Made by a program: the position numbers and the translations under genes
The notes under the pieces: model-generated
What the model was told of the DNA's origin: nothing
Seen by the model: the letters and a program-made list of their open reading frames with translations, nothing else
The model's database searches: none
In this document: positions 48,888 through 57,487 of the stretch, in pieces
Layout: the number at the start of each line of letters is the position of its first letter
Numbering within the stretch: the stretch's first letter is position 1
Origin: Blastococcus fimeti
GTDB lineage: Bacteria; Actinomycetota; Actinomycetes; Mycobacteriales; Geodermatophilaceae
Direction of reading: 5' to 3'
Assembly: GCA_900102115.1 (NCBI GenBank)
Contig: FNAW01000005.1
Span: 62,001-126,000 of the forward strand
DNA length: 64,000 nt

Positions 48888-51800
48888 GTGACGGCGACCC
48901 AACTGCAGCCTCCCGGCACCCGTGGCCGGCCCGCGGCTCCGCCCCCGGAGGGCGGCTGGCTCAAGCGGCTGCTCGGCTACTGCCTGCGGCACCGCGGTGA
49001 CCTGTTCGGCGCGTTCGCCGCCGCGCTGATCGCGTCGGTCGTCGCGGGACTGGCGCCGTTGCTCGTCCGGGCCGTCGTCGACCGGGTGGTCGACGGGGTG
49101 GAGTCGGGCCGGGCGGTCGACGTCACGCCGTTCGTCGTCGCGCTGGTCGCGGCCGGGGCGCTGCGGTTCGGCGCCGGGTTCGTCCGCCGCTACCTCGCCG
49201 GGCGGCTGTCCCTCGACGTCCAGATGGACCTGCGCAACGACGTCCACGCCGCCCTCGCCCGGGTCGACGGGCCGGGCCAGGACCGGCTGCAGACCGGCCA
49301 GACGGTCAGCCGGGCGATCAGCGACGTCACGCTCGTCCAGGGCCTGCTGGCGTTCCTGCCCAACCTGACCGGCAACGCGCTGCTCTTCGTCGTCTCGCTG
49401 TGCGTGATGGCCTGGCTGTCGCCGCTGCTGACCCTCGTCGCGCTCGCCGTCGGCCCGGCGCTGTGGTGGGTGGCCCTGCGCTCCCGGCGCGACCTCTTCC
49501 CCGCGAACTGGGCCGCCCAGCAGCAGGCCGGGATGGTGGTCGGGGACGTCGAGGCGGCCGTCACCGGCGTGCGCGTGGTCAAGGGCTTCGGCCAGGAGGA
49601 CCGCGAGCTCGACCGGATCGACTCCGGCGCCCGCCGGCTGTACGGGGCGCGGATGCGGGTCGTCCGGTTCACCGCGCGCTACAACCCGCTGCTGCAGGCG
49701 GTGCCGGCGGTCGGGCAGGTCGGGGTGCTGGCGCTGGGCGGTTGGCTGGCGCTGCGCGGTTCGATCAGCCTGGGCACCTTCCTGGCCTTCGCCACCTACC
49801 TGGCCGCGCTGGTCTCGCCGGTCCGGCAGCTGGCCGCCCTGCTCACCATCGGGCAGCAGGCCCGGGCAGGTGTCGAGCGGGTCCTGGAGATCGTGGACAG
49901 CCGGCCGACGGTCCTGCCCGGCACCGGCCGGCTGCCGGACGGGCCGCTGACCGTCGAGCTGGACGACGTGACCTTCGGCCACGACGACGACCGGCCGGTG
50001 CTGTCGGGGGTGTCGCTGCGGATCGAGCCGGGAGAGACCCTGGCGCTGATCGGCACCGCCGGCTCGGGCAAGTCCAGCGTGGTGAACCTGCTGCCCCGGT
50101 TCTACGACGTGTCCGCCGGCGCCGTGCGGGTCGGCGGGGCCGACGTCCGCGACCTGGACACCGAGGACCTGCGCTCCGCGATAGGCGTCGTGTTCGAGGA
50201 CAGCTTCCTGTTCTCCGACTCGGTGCGGTCCAACATCGCCTTCGGCCGCCCGGACGCCACCGACGACGAGGTGCGCGCCGCCGCCCGCGCCGCGCAGGCC
50301 GACGGCTTCATCGGCGGGCTGCCGCACGGCTACGACACGGTGGTGGGGGAGCAGGGGCTGACCCTGTCCGGCGGTCAGCGGCAGCGGGTCGCGCTGGCCC
50401 GGGCGCTGCTGGTCGCGCCGCGCGTGCTGGTGCTGGACGATGCCACCTCCGCCGTCGATGCGGCGGTGGAGGCCCGGATCCACGAGGCGCTGCGCGGGGA
50501 GATGCGGGGCCGGACGGTGCTGCTGGTCGCGCACCGGCGCTCGACGCTGGCGCTGGCCGACCGCGTCGCCGTCCTCGATGCCGGCCGGGTCGTCGACGTC
50601 GGCACCGCCGCGGAGCTCGAGGCGCGTTCCCCGCTGTACCGGCTGTTGCTGTCCGGGGCCGAGGGGGACATCCCGCCGCTGGCCGACGAGCTGCCGCAAG
50701 GCGGAACGACCCCGGAGGCCTGGCCCGAGCCGGAGGCGGCAGCGGAGGACGACGGCCCATCGCAGGCCGCGACCGCCTCCATCGGTGCGCCGGGTTCGGG
50801 TGGGATGGCCGCCGCGGCCGCGCCCACCGCGTCGCTGCGGGAGCTGGTCGACCGGCTGCCCCCGGCGACCGACCGGCCCGACGTGCCGGCCGAGCGGGCT
50901 CGCGCCGCGGAACCCGACTTCTCGCTGTGGCGGCTGATCCGGCCCGTCCGCTGGCCGCTGGTCGCCGCGCTGGTGCTGGTGGCCGGGGACACCGCCACCC
51001 AGCTGGCGATCCCCGCCCTGGTGCGGAAGGGCGTCGACGACGGCGTCACCGCCCAGTCGCTCTCCCTGCTGCTGACCGTTGCGGCGATCGCGCTGACGGT
51101 CGTGGTCCTCAACTGGGCGTTCGCGCGGGGCGCGGCCTGGCTGACCGGGCGGATCGGCGAGCGGCTGCTCTACACGCTGCGGGTGAAGACCTTCGCCCAG
51201 CTCCAGCGGCTCGGTCTGGACTTCTACGAGCGCGAGCTCGGCGGCCGGATCATGACCCGGATGACGACGGACGTCGACGCGCTGTCGGCGTTCCTGCAGA
51301 CCGGGCTGACCACCGCGGTGATCAGCGTGCTCACCCTGGTCGGGGTGCTGGTCGCGCTGTTCCTCTTCGACGCGGAGCTCGCGCTGGTGCTGGTGGCCGT
51401 GCTGCCGGTGCTGCTGGTGGCGACCGTCTGGTTCCGCTCGCGCTCGGTGCCGGCGTACACCGAGGCGCGCGAGCGGGTCAGCGCGGTCAACGCGCGGCTG
51501 CAGGAGGACGTCGCCGGGCTGCGGGTCACCCAGGCGTACAACCGCACCGAGCGCTCGACCGCCGTCTTCGAGGGCTATGCCCGCACCTACCGGGACGTCC
51601 GGCTGCGCGCGCAGCGCTACATCGCGACCTACTTCCCGTTCGTGGAGTTCCTGTCCGAGGTGGCCGCGGCCGCGGTGCTCGCGGTCGGCGTCGCGCGGCT
51701 GACGTCGGGCAGCATCACGACCGGCGTGCTCATCGCCTTCGTGCTGTACGTGGACACGTTCTTCGCGCCGGTTCAGCAGCTCTCGCAGGTGTTCGACAGC

Positions 51801-52655
51801 TACCAGCAGGCGTCGGTCGGCCTGCGCCGGCTGCGGGACCTGCTGCGGATGCCGACGTCCACCCCGGCCGCCGCCAGTGCGGCGCCGGTCGGCCGGCTGC
51901 GCGGCGAGGTGCACCTGGACGACGTCACGTTCGCCTACACGGGCGCTCCCGAGCCGGCGCTGCGGAACGTCACGCTGACCGTCACGCCGGGGGAGACCCT
52001 CGCGCTGGTCGGGGAGACCGGGGCGGGCAAGTCGACGGTGGTGAAGCTGGTCGCGCGGTTCTACGACCCGACGTCGGGTGCCGTGTGCGTCGACGGCGCG
52101 GACCTGCGCTCGCTGGACCTGCTGCAGTACCGGCACCGGCTGGGCGTCGTGCCGCAGGAGGCGTTCCTGTTCGCCGGCACGGTGCGCGACGCGATCGCCT
52201 ATGGCCGGCCCGACGCCACCGACGCCGAGGTGGAGGCCGCCGCCCGGGCCGTGGGCGCGCACGACATGGTCGCCGGTCTGCCCAAGGGCTACCGGACGCT
52301 GGTGGGGGAGCGCGGCCGGTCGCTGTCGGCCGGGCAGCGGCAACTGCTCGCGCTGGCCCGGGCGGAGCTGGTCGACCCGGATGTGCTGCTGTTCGACGAG
52401 GCGACGGCGTCGCTGGACCTGGCGACCGAGGCCGCGGTGACCCGTGCGGCGGACGCGGTGGCCCGGCGCCGGACGACGCTGGTCGTCGCGCACCGGCTGA
52501 CGACAGCCGCGCGCGCCGACCGGGTCGCGGTGCTCGCGCACGGCCGGCTGGTGGAGATCGGGCCGCACGACGAGCTGCTCGCTGCGGGCGGCGCCTACGC
52601 CGCGCTCTGGGCGGCGTTCACCGCCGACGAGGACGCCGACCCGCTCATGGACTGA
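48888..52655 (+). CDS. Fused ABC exporter, TMD-NBD-TMD-NBD, with one degenerate ATP site
   Basis: The protein has 1255 residues carrying two complete type-IV exporter halves: six-helix domain (about 25-320), first ATPase (about 345-600), linker rich in Pro/Ala/Glu, second six-helix domain (about 685-960) and second ATPase (about 985-1240). ATPase 1 has GTAGSGKSS near 389 and LSGGQRQRVALARAL, but its Walker B reads VLVLDDATSAVD, Asp replacing the catalytic Glu. ATPase 2 has GETGAGKST near 1043, the non-standard signature LSAGQRQLLALA and an intact LLFDEATASLD. This asymmetry is that of heterodimeric exporters such as BmrCD or TmrAB, here fused in one chain. GTG 48888 starts the frame. Lipid or drug export is inferred. 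Confidence 0.92.
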   Translation: MTATQLQPPGTRGRPAAPPPEGGWLKRLLGYCLRHRGDLFGAFAAALIASVVAGLAPLLVRAVVDRVVDGVESGRAVDVTPFVVALVAAGALRFGAGFVRRYLAGRLSLDVQMDLRNDVHAALARVDGPGQDRLQTGQTVSRAISDVTLVQGLLAFLPNLTGNALLFVVSLCVMAWLSPLLTLVALAVGPALWWVALRSRRDLFPANWAAQQQAGMVVGDVEAAVTGVRVVKGFGQEDRELDRIDSGARRLYGARMRVVRFTARYNPLLQAVPAVGQVGVLALGGWLALRGSISLGTFLAFATYLAALVSPVRQLAALLTIGQQARAGVERVLEIVDSRPTVLPGTGRLPDGPLTVELDDVTFGHDDDRPVLSGVSLRIEPGETLALIGTAGSGKSSVVNLLPRFYDVSAGAVRVGGADVRDLDTEDLRSAIGVVFEDSFLFSDSVRSNIAFGRPDATDDEVRAAARAAQADGFIGGLPHGYDTVVGEQGLTLSGGQRQRVALARALLVAPRVLVLDDATSAVDAAVEARIHEALRGEMRGRTVLLVAHRRSTLALADRVAVLDAGRVVDVGTAAELEARSPLYRLLLSGAEGDIPPLADELPQGGTTPEAWPEPEAAAEDDGPSQAATASIGAPGSGGMAAAAAPTASLRELVDRLPPATDRPDVPAERARAAEPDFSLWRLIRPVRWPLVAALVLVAGDTATQLAIPALVRKGVDDGVTAQSLSLLLTVAAIALTVVVLNWAFARGAAWLTGRIGERLLYTLRVKTFAQLQRLGLDFYERELGGRIMTRMTTDVDALSAFLQTGLTTAVISVLTLVGVLVALFLFDAELALVLVAVLPVLLVATVWFRSRSVPAYTEARERVSAVNARLQEDVAGLRVTQAYNRTERSTAVFEGYARTYRDVRLRAQRYIATYFPFVEFLSEVAAAAVLAVGVARLTSGSITTGVLIAFVLYVDTFFAPVQQLSQVFDSYQQASVGLRRLRDLLRMPTSTPAAASAAPVGRLRGEVHLDDVTFAYTGAPEPALRNVTLTVTPGETLALVGETGAGKSTVVKLVARFYDPTSGAVCVDGADLRSLDLLQYRHRLGVVPQEAFLFAGTVRDAIAYGRPDATDAEVEAAARAVGAHDMVAGLPKGYRTLVGERGRSLSAGQRQLLALARAELVDPDVLLFDEATASLDLATEAAVTRAADAVARRRTTLVVAHRLTTAARADRVAVLAHGRLVEIGPHDELLAAGGAYAALWAAFTADEDADPLMD

Positions 52656-52720
52656 GGGCCGATCGGCCCTTCCCCGTGCGCCGCAGTCCGGTCGACCCTT
52701 CCCGCTGAGAGGAGGCCGTC

Positions 52721-53140
52721 ATGACCGACACCCGGCCGCAGGACCTGGCGACGCGCACCACCGAGGAGGTGCTGGAGGACCACCTCCGGCTCGCGCTGCT
52801 CCCGGACGGGCTGGAGCGCGACCTCGAGCGCAACGTCGCCGAGGACATCCTCGTGCTCACCGGGCGCGGGGTGTTCACGGGTCACGACGGGGTGCACGAA
52901 CTCGCCCGGCAGCTGATGTCGGAGATCCCGAGCGGGCGCTGGACCTACGTGACGCGGCGGGTGGCGGGGCGGATGGCCTTCCTGGAGTGGACGGTCGACG
53001 AGGGCCCGACCCGCATCCGCGACGGCGCCGACTCCTACCTGATCGAGGACGGCAGGATCCGGGCGCAGACCATCCACTACACGGTGGAGGACGCGGACGG
53101 CCGCGTGCTCATCCGGGCCGACGGCACCCGGCCGGGCTGA
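52721..53140 (+). CDS. SnoaL-like / NTF2-fold protein
   Basis: This 139-residue protein has the alpha-plus-beta cone pattern of the NTF2/SnoaL family: helical start (EEVLEDHLRLALLPDGLERD), the NVAEDILVLTGRGVFTGHDGV segment and a C-terminal curved sheet (RMAFLEWTVDE, DSYLIEDGRIRAQTIHYTVE). Members range from cyclases to isomerases and ligand carriers; no catalytic residues can be assigned. ATG 52721 has an excellent ribosome site AGAGGAGG. It lies between the ABC exporter and the Tad operon on the same strand. Confidence 0.75.
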   Translation: MTDTRPQDLATRTTEEVLEDHLRLALLPDGLERDLERNVAEDILVLTGRGVFTGHDGVHELARQLMSEIPSGRWTYVTRRVAGRMAFLEWTVDEGPTRIRDGADSYLIEDGRIRAQTIHYTVEDADGRVLIRADGTRPG

Positions 53141-53274
53141 CACCGGCCCGTCCGAGGTGACCGGCCACCCGTCCGCGCAGCCGTTCACCCGCGTGGGTGG
53201 ACCTGCGGCTCCGTCGTCCACAGGTTGGTTGCGGAGCGTCTCGTCGGACTGCTCCGTTCTCCTACAGTCCGGCC

Positions 53275-54495
53275 GTGGCGAGCGCTCTGGACGTGGTGGA
53301 CGGCGAGGTCCGTGAGCTCATCCGCCGCCGCGGGCTGGACCCGTTCACCGACCCGGGCCCGGTGCGGTTGCTGGTGCGGGACGTCGTCGCCGACTACTCC
53401 GAGCGGTCGCTGACCTCGGCGCTGCCACCGATCGGGGACGCCGAGTCCGTCGTCCGGGACGTGCTGGACCGGGTGGCCGGGTTCGGGCCGCTGCAGCGCT
53501 ACCTCGACGACCCCGAGGTCGAGGAGATCTGGGTCAACGAGCCGGGCCGGGTGTTCATCGCCCGCCGTGGCCGGTCGGAGCTGACGACGACGATCCTGGC
53601 GCCGGGCGAGCTGGCCGACCTGGTCGAGCGGATGCTGCGCACCTCGGGTCGACGTATCGACATGTCGACACCGTTCGTGGACGCGACGATGCCGGACGGC
53701 TCGCGGCTGCACGTCGTCATCCCGGACATCACGCGGCGGCACATGGCGATCAACATCCGGAAGTTCGTGCTGCAGGCGCACTCGCTGGACGAGCTGATCG
53801 CTCTGGGCACGATCACGGTCCAGGCAGCGCGGTTCCTCGAGGCGGCGGTCGCGGCCGGGCTCAACGTGCTGGTCTCCGGTGGCACGCAGGCCGGCAAGAC
53901 CACCCTGCTGAACTGCCTGTGCGCGGCGATCCCGGCGCAGGAGAGGGTGATCACCTGCGAAGAGGTCTTCGAACTGCGGGTGCCGCTGCCCGACGTCGTC
54001 TCGATGCAGACCCGCCAGCCCAACCTCGAGGGCGCCGGGGAGATCCCGCTCCGCCGGCTGGTCAAGGAGGCACTGCGGATGCGGCCCTCCCGGATCGTCG
54101 TCGGCGAGGTGCGGCAGGAGGAGTGCCTGGACCTGCTGATCGCGTTGAACAGCGGCTTGCCCGGCATGTGCACCCTGCACGCGAACAGCGCCCGCGAGGC
54201 CGTGGTGAAGATGTGCACGCTGCCGCTGCTGGCGGGCGAGAACATCGGGACGGCGTTCGTCGTCCCCACCGTCGCGTCCAGCGTGGACCTGGTCGTGCAC
54301 GTGGGAACCGACCCGTCGGGGCAGCGGCGGGTGCGCGAGATCGTGGCGCTGCCCGGGCGGGCCGAGGGCGGCGTCATCGAGACCGCCGACGTCTTCACCA
54401 CCCGCGACGGGCGGCTGGTGCGGGCCGACGGATACCCGCCGCACGCCGACCGGTTCGCCGCCCGGGGGCTCGACCTCGCCGGGCTGCTGGCATGA
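53275..54495 (+). CDS. tadA: Tad/Flp pilus assembly ATPase (TadA/CpaF)
   Basis: This 406-residue secretion ATPase of the type II/IV family has an N-terminal domain of about 180 residues (GFGPLQRYLDDPEVEEIWVN), Walker A SGGTQAGKTT near 201-210, an Asp-box-like ITCEEVFELRVP, Walker B SRIVVGEVRQEE and a His box TLHANSAREAV. It powers assembly of Flp pili. TACAGT (53263-53268) lies six bases before GTG 53275 with no ribosome site, so the operon transcript is probably leaderless. The stop overlaps tadB. No tadZ/cpaE partner is seen upstream. Confidence 0.92.
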   Translation: MASALDVVDGEVRELIRRRGLDPFTDPGPVRLLVRDVVADYSERSLTSALPPIGDAESVVRDVLDRVAGFGPLQRYLDDPEVEEIWVNEPGRVFIARRGRSELTTTILAPGELADLVERMLRTSGRRIDMSTPFVDATMPDGSRLHVVIPDITRRHMAINIRKFVLQAHSLDELIALGTITVQAARFLEAAVAAGLNVLVSGGTQAGKTTLLNCLCAAIPAQERVITCEEVFELRVPLPDVVSMQTRQPNLEGAGEIPLRRLVKEALRMRPSRIVVGEVRQEECLDLLIALNSGLPGMCTLHANSAREAVVKMCTLPLLAGENIGTAFVVPTVASSVDLVVHVGTDPSGQRRVREIVALPGRAEGGVIETADVFTTRDGRLVRADGYPPHADRFAARGLDLAGLLA

Positions 54496-55355
54496 CCGGC
54501 TCCGGAGCATTCCTCGGGTTCCTGCTCGGCCTGGGCCTGCTGCTGATCTGGCGCAGCGGTGCGCGGGCGCCGCAGCGGCCGACGACGCCGCGGCGGCCCG
54601 GGCGCACGCAGGAGCTGATCGGCGCGGCGGGGCTGACCGGGATCAACCCCGCGCAGCTGATCGCCCTGCAGGTCGGGCTGGGCCTCGTCGTGCTCGTCGT
54701 CGTCCTGCTGACCACCGGCACCATGACGGTGAGCCTGGCGTTCGGACTGTTCGGCTTCGCGCTGCCCTACGCGCAGGTCCGCCGGCTGGCCGCCAAGCGG
54801 CAGGCCGATCTGCGCGAGGTGTGGCCGGAGGTCGTCGACAACCTCTCCTCGGCGGTGCGGGCCGGGATGTCGCTGCCCGAGGCGCTGTCGGCGCTGAGCA
54901 CCCGCGGTCCCGAGGTGCTGCGGCCGCCGTTCGCCCGCTTCGCCGCCGACTACCGCTCGACCGGCCGGTTCGGGCCGGGGCTCGACCGGCTCAAGGCCGA
55001 GCTGGCCGACCCGGTGGGCGACCGGATCGTCGAGACGCTGCGGGTGGCGCGCGAGGTGGGCGGCACCGACCTCGGCCGGGTGCTGCGCACGCTGGCCACC
55101 TTCCTGCGCGAGGACGCGCGTGCCCGCGCAGAGCTGGAGACGCGGCAGGGCTGGGTGGTCTCCGCGGCGCGCCTGGCGGTGGCGGCGCCGTGGGTCGTGC
55201 TGCTCCTCCTGGCCACCCAGTCCACGACGCTGTCGGCCTACGACACCCCGCTGGGGACGGCGATCCTGGTCGGCGGCGGCGCGGTCTGCCTCGTCGCCTA
55301 CCGGCTGATGCTGCGGATCGGGCGGTTGCCCCAGGACGTGCGGGTGCTGCAGTGA
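54492..55355 (+). CDS. tadB: Tad pilus inner-membrane platform protein TadB
   Basis: This 287-residue type II secretion F-domain protein has an N-terminal helix (FLGFLLGLGLLLIWR), two central helices, the F-domain (WPEVVDNLSSAVRAGMSLPEAL and VGDRIVETLRVAREVGGTDLG) and C-terminal helices (VAAPWVVLLLLATQSTTL; AILVGGGAVCLVAYRLML). It forms the membrane platform with TadC. ATG 54492 overlaps the tadA stop by four bases and its own stop overlaps tadC. Confidence 0.88.
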   Translation: MTGSGAFLGFLLGLGLLLIWRSGARAPQRPTTPRRPGRTQELIGAAGLTGINPAQLIALQVGLGLVVLVVVLLTTGTMTVSLAFGLFGFALPYAQVRRLAAKRQADLREVWPEVVDNLSSAVRAGMSLPEALSALSTRGPEVLRPPFARFAADYRSTGRFGPGLDRLKAELADPVGDRIVETLRVAREVGGTDLGRVLRTLATFLREDARARAELETRQGWVVSAARLAVAAPWVVLLLLATQSTTLSAYDTPLGTAILVGGGAVCLVAYRLMLRIGRLPQDVRVLQ

Positions 55356-56293
55356 GCCCGGGTCTGACGGGGATGCTGCTCGGCCTGGTCGCGGCCGGCG
55401 GGCTGATCCTGGCGGTGCGGTACGCGCCGCCGTTCCGCGCGGTGCGGCTGGTCGACCGGCTGGCGCCCTACGTGCACGACACCCCTCCGCCGTCCCGGCT
55501 GCTGGGCACCCCGACCGAGCCGGGTCTGCTGGTCGCCGTCCGGCGGGTGTTCGGCCCGGTCATCGGGGACGGCGCCCGGCTGGTGGACCGCTTCGTCGGC
55601 GGGCGGGCCGCGGTGCGCCGGCGGCTGGACGCGCTCGGCGGCGACATGACCGTCGAGGACTTTCGCGTCGAGCAGGTGGTATGGGGCGGGCTGGGGCTGC
55701 TCGGTGGCGTCGTCGTCGCCGGGGTCGGCTCGGCCGCGGCCGGGAGCCTGAACGTGCTCAGCGCCGGGCTGCTGTGCGTCGCCGGACTGGTCGGCGGGGT
55801 GCTGGGCCGCGACTGGTGGCTCACCCAGCAGGTGAACCGGCGCGAGGAGCTGCTGCTCGCCGAGTTCCCCGTGGTCGCCGAGCTCCTGGCGCTCGCGGTG
55901 ACGGCGGGGGAGAGCCCCACCGCGGCGATCGCCCGGGTGACCCGGCTGTCCGGTGGCGAGCTCGCGCGCGAGCTCGGCAGCGCTCTGGGCCGAGCCCGCG
56001 CCGGGATCCCGCTGACCGAGGCGCTGCAGCAGGTGGCCGACCGGACGTCGCTGGATCCGCTGGCCCGCTTCATCGACGGGCTCCTCGTGGCGATCGAGCG
56101 CGGCACCCCGCTGGCGGAGGTGCTGCGCGCTCAGGCGGCCGATGTGCGGGAGGCCGGCAAGCGCCGCCTGCTCGAGGCCGGCGGCCGGAAGGAGATCGCC
56201 ATGATGGTGCCGGTCGTCTTCCTCGTGCTGCCGGTGACCGTTCTCTTCGCCCTGTTCCCGGGGCTGATCAGCATCGTCTCGCTGGCGCAGTGA
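55352..56293 (+). CDS. tadC: Tad pilus inner-membrane platform protein TadC
   Basis: This 313-residue F-domain protein has a helix at 5-22, a region VEDFRVEQVVWGGLGLLGG, the F-domain signature FPVVAELLALAVTAGESPTAAI and PLARFIDGLLVAIERGTPLAEVL. The final helix MMVPVVFLVLPVTVLFALFP is typical of TadC. GTG 55352 overlaps the tadB stop (GTGA). It completes the platform with TadB, and the pilin gene follows immediately. Confidence 0.88.
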   Translation: MSPGLTGMLLGLVAAGGLILAVRYAPPFRAVRLVDRLAPYVHDTPPPSRLLGTPTEPGLLVAVRRVFGPVIGDGARLVDRFVGGRAAVRRRLDALGGDMTVEDFRVEQVVWGGLGLLGGVVVAGVGSAAAGSLNVLSAGLLCVAGLVGGVLGRDWWLTQQVNRREELLLAEFPVVAELLALAVTAGESPTAAIARVTRLSGGELARELGSALGRARAGIPLTEALQQVADRTSLDPLARFIDGLLVAIERGTPLAEVLRAQAADVREAGKRRLLEAGGRKEIAMMVPVVFLVLPVTVLFALFPGLISIVSLAQ

Positions 56294-56322
56294 TGCCGGT
56301 GGACACGGAGAAAGGACGCGCC

Positions 56323-56529
56323 ATGCGCCCGTTCGCATTCCTGACGGCGGCCCTCGCGGCCCTGACCGCGCGGCTCGAGACCGACGATCCCGAGCGGGGT
56401 GACGTGCCTGGCTGGGTGATGATCACGGTGATGACGGCGGCGCTGGTGCTGGCGATCCTCGTGCCGTTCCGGACCGCGATCGTCGACGCGGTGACCAACG
56501 CGCTCACCTCCGTCACGAGCAGTGGCTGA
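56323..56529 (+). CDS. Flp-like pilin lacking the usual Glu5
   Basis: This 68-residue protein has an N-terminal leader of about 34 residues ending ETDDPERG, then the hydrophobic pilin helix (WVMITVMTAALVLAILVPF) and a short tail. Position and size fit a Flp pilin, but if cleavage is after ERG the fifth mature residue is Trp, not Glu as in type IV pilins. The usual AVEYG motif is also missing. ATG 56323 is chosen because GGAGAAAGG precedes it; ATG 56293, overlapping the tadC stop, would add ten residues. It overlaps the next gene by eight bases. Confidence 0.7.
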   Translation: MRPFAFLTAALAALTARLETDDPERGDVPGWVMITVMTAALVLAILVPFRTAIVDAVTNALTSVTSSG

Positions 56530-56932
56530 GCAGAGCTCCGCTGACGACGACGGCGAGCGGGGCAGTGCCGTCGTCGACTTCGTGCTGGTCTCGCTGCTGA
56601 TCGTGGCGCTGCTGCTGGCGATCCTGCAGGTGGCGGTCTACGCCCACGTCCGCAACGTGGTCACGGCGAGCGCCCAGGAGGGTGCCCGGTTCGCGGCCAA
56701 CGCCGACGTCGACTCCGCGCTGGGCGCGGCCCGCACCGTGGAGGTGGTGGGCCGGGCAACCAGCGCCCGGACTGCTGCCGGGCTGGCGTGCACGTCGGGC
56801 GAGGAGGTCGATCCCAGCGGCCTGATGCTGGTGGTCGTGCGCTGCTCGGGTGCGGTGCCCTCGCTGCTGTCGGCGCTGGGCGACCTGCTGCCGCTGGAGG
56901 TGACCGGGCGTGCGGTGAAGGAGGGCGCATGA
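56522..56932 (+). CDS. TadE-like pseudopilin
   Basis: This 136-residue protein has a short leader DDDGERG followed by SAVVDFVLVSLLIVALLLAIL, the TadE-type N-terminal helix, with Asp instead of Glu at mature position 5. The globular part contains one potential disulfide pair (Cys in LACTSG and VVRCSG). TadE/TadF pseudopilins are processed by the prepilin peptidase and assist pilus assembly. GTG 56522 overlaps the pilin gene by eight bases; its stop overlaps the next start. Confidence 0.8.
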   Translation: MAEQSSADDDGERGSAVVDFVLVSLLIVALLLAILQVAVYAHVRNVVTASAQEGARFAANADVDSALGAARTVEVVGRATSARTAAGLACTSGEEVDPSGLMLVVVRCSGAVPSLLSALGDLLPLEVTGRAVKEGA

Positions 56933-57396
56933 GGTGGCTGCGCGCCCGGCTGGGGCAGATCGAGGGCGAGCGCGGCTCGGCGTTGGTCGAGTTCGTGTTC
57001 ATCGCGCTGGTGGCCCTGGTGCCGCTGGTCTACATCGTGGCCGGGTTCTCGGCGGTGCAGCGCGGGGTGTTCGCGGCGACGGCCGCGGCGCGGGAGGCGG
57101 GCCGGGCGCTGGGGACGGCGCCCGATCTGGCGACCGGTCAGGAGCGCGCACTGCGGGCTGCGCAGCTGGCGGTGGAGGACCAGTCGGTCGATGCCACGGA
57201 CATGCGGGTGGAGTACGCGCCGTCCGGCTCGGACTGCGACGCCGCCGGCACGTACCTCCCGACGCTGGCACCGGGGGAGCGGTTCTCGGTGTGCGTGACG
57301 GTGACGGTGCGCATCCCGCTGCTGCCGGAGTTCGTGGACGCCAACACGGCGACCGGTCAGTTCGTCGTCGAGCGCGACCGCTACGTCGACGGTTGA
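56929..57396 (+). CDS. TadE/TadF-like pseudopilin
   Basis: This 155-residue protein has the leader EGERG then SALVEFVFIALVALVPLVYIV, a canonical pseudopilin start with Glu at mature position 5, then an extracytoplasmic domain with two cysteines (SDCDAAG and FSVCVTV). ATG 56929 has GGAGGGCGC upstream and overlaps the previous stop. It is last of the visible Tad operon; no prepilin peptidase or secretin-like gene follows, as expected for a monoderm. Confidence 0.82.
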   Translation: MRWLRARLGQIEGERGSALVEFVFIALVALVPLVYIVAGFSAVQRGVFAATAAAREAGRALGTAPDLATGQERALRAAQLAVEDQSVDATDMRVEYAPSGSDCDAAGTYLPTLAPGERFSVCVTVTVRIPLLPEFVDANTATGQFVVERDRYVDG

Positions 57397-57447
57397 CGTG
57401 CAGCTCGGCGACTCAAGGTCTCCGCGCTAGCGGTCGATACCGAAAGA

Positions 57448-57467
57448 GCGTAACTTTTATGATACGC
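57448..57467 (+). promoter_or_regulatory. AT-rich promoter with GCGTA/TACGC operator before antitoxin gene
   Basis: This is a local low-GC patch. TATGAT (57458-57463) is a near-consensus -10 box; a weak -35 TCGATA lies about 18 bases upstream. The box is flanked by inverted arms GCGTA (57448-57452) and TACGC (57463-57467). An operator over the -10 box is what an autoregulating HigA-type antitoxin would need. The gene start and ribosome site GGGAGGCGG follow about 20 bases on. Confidence 0.6.
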
Positions 57468-57487
57468 AAACAAGCGAGGGAGGCGGC

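Noticed and set aside
46167-52568. A 2133-codon open frame on the minus strand opposite the acyl-CoA synthetase, hydrolase and ABC exporter
   Set aside because: It is rich in Arg, Gly, Asp, Val, His and Gln with no domain or membrane pattern, and mirrors the codon bias of well-recognised genes on the plus strand. It is a high-GC shadow frame.
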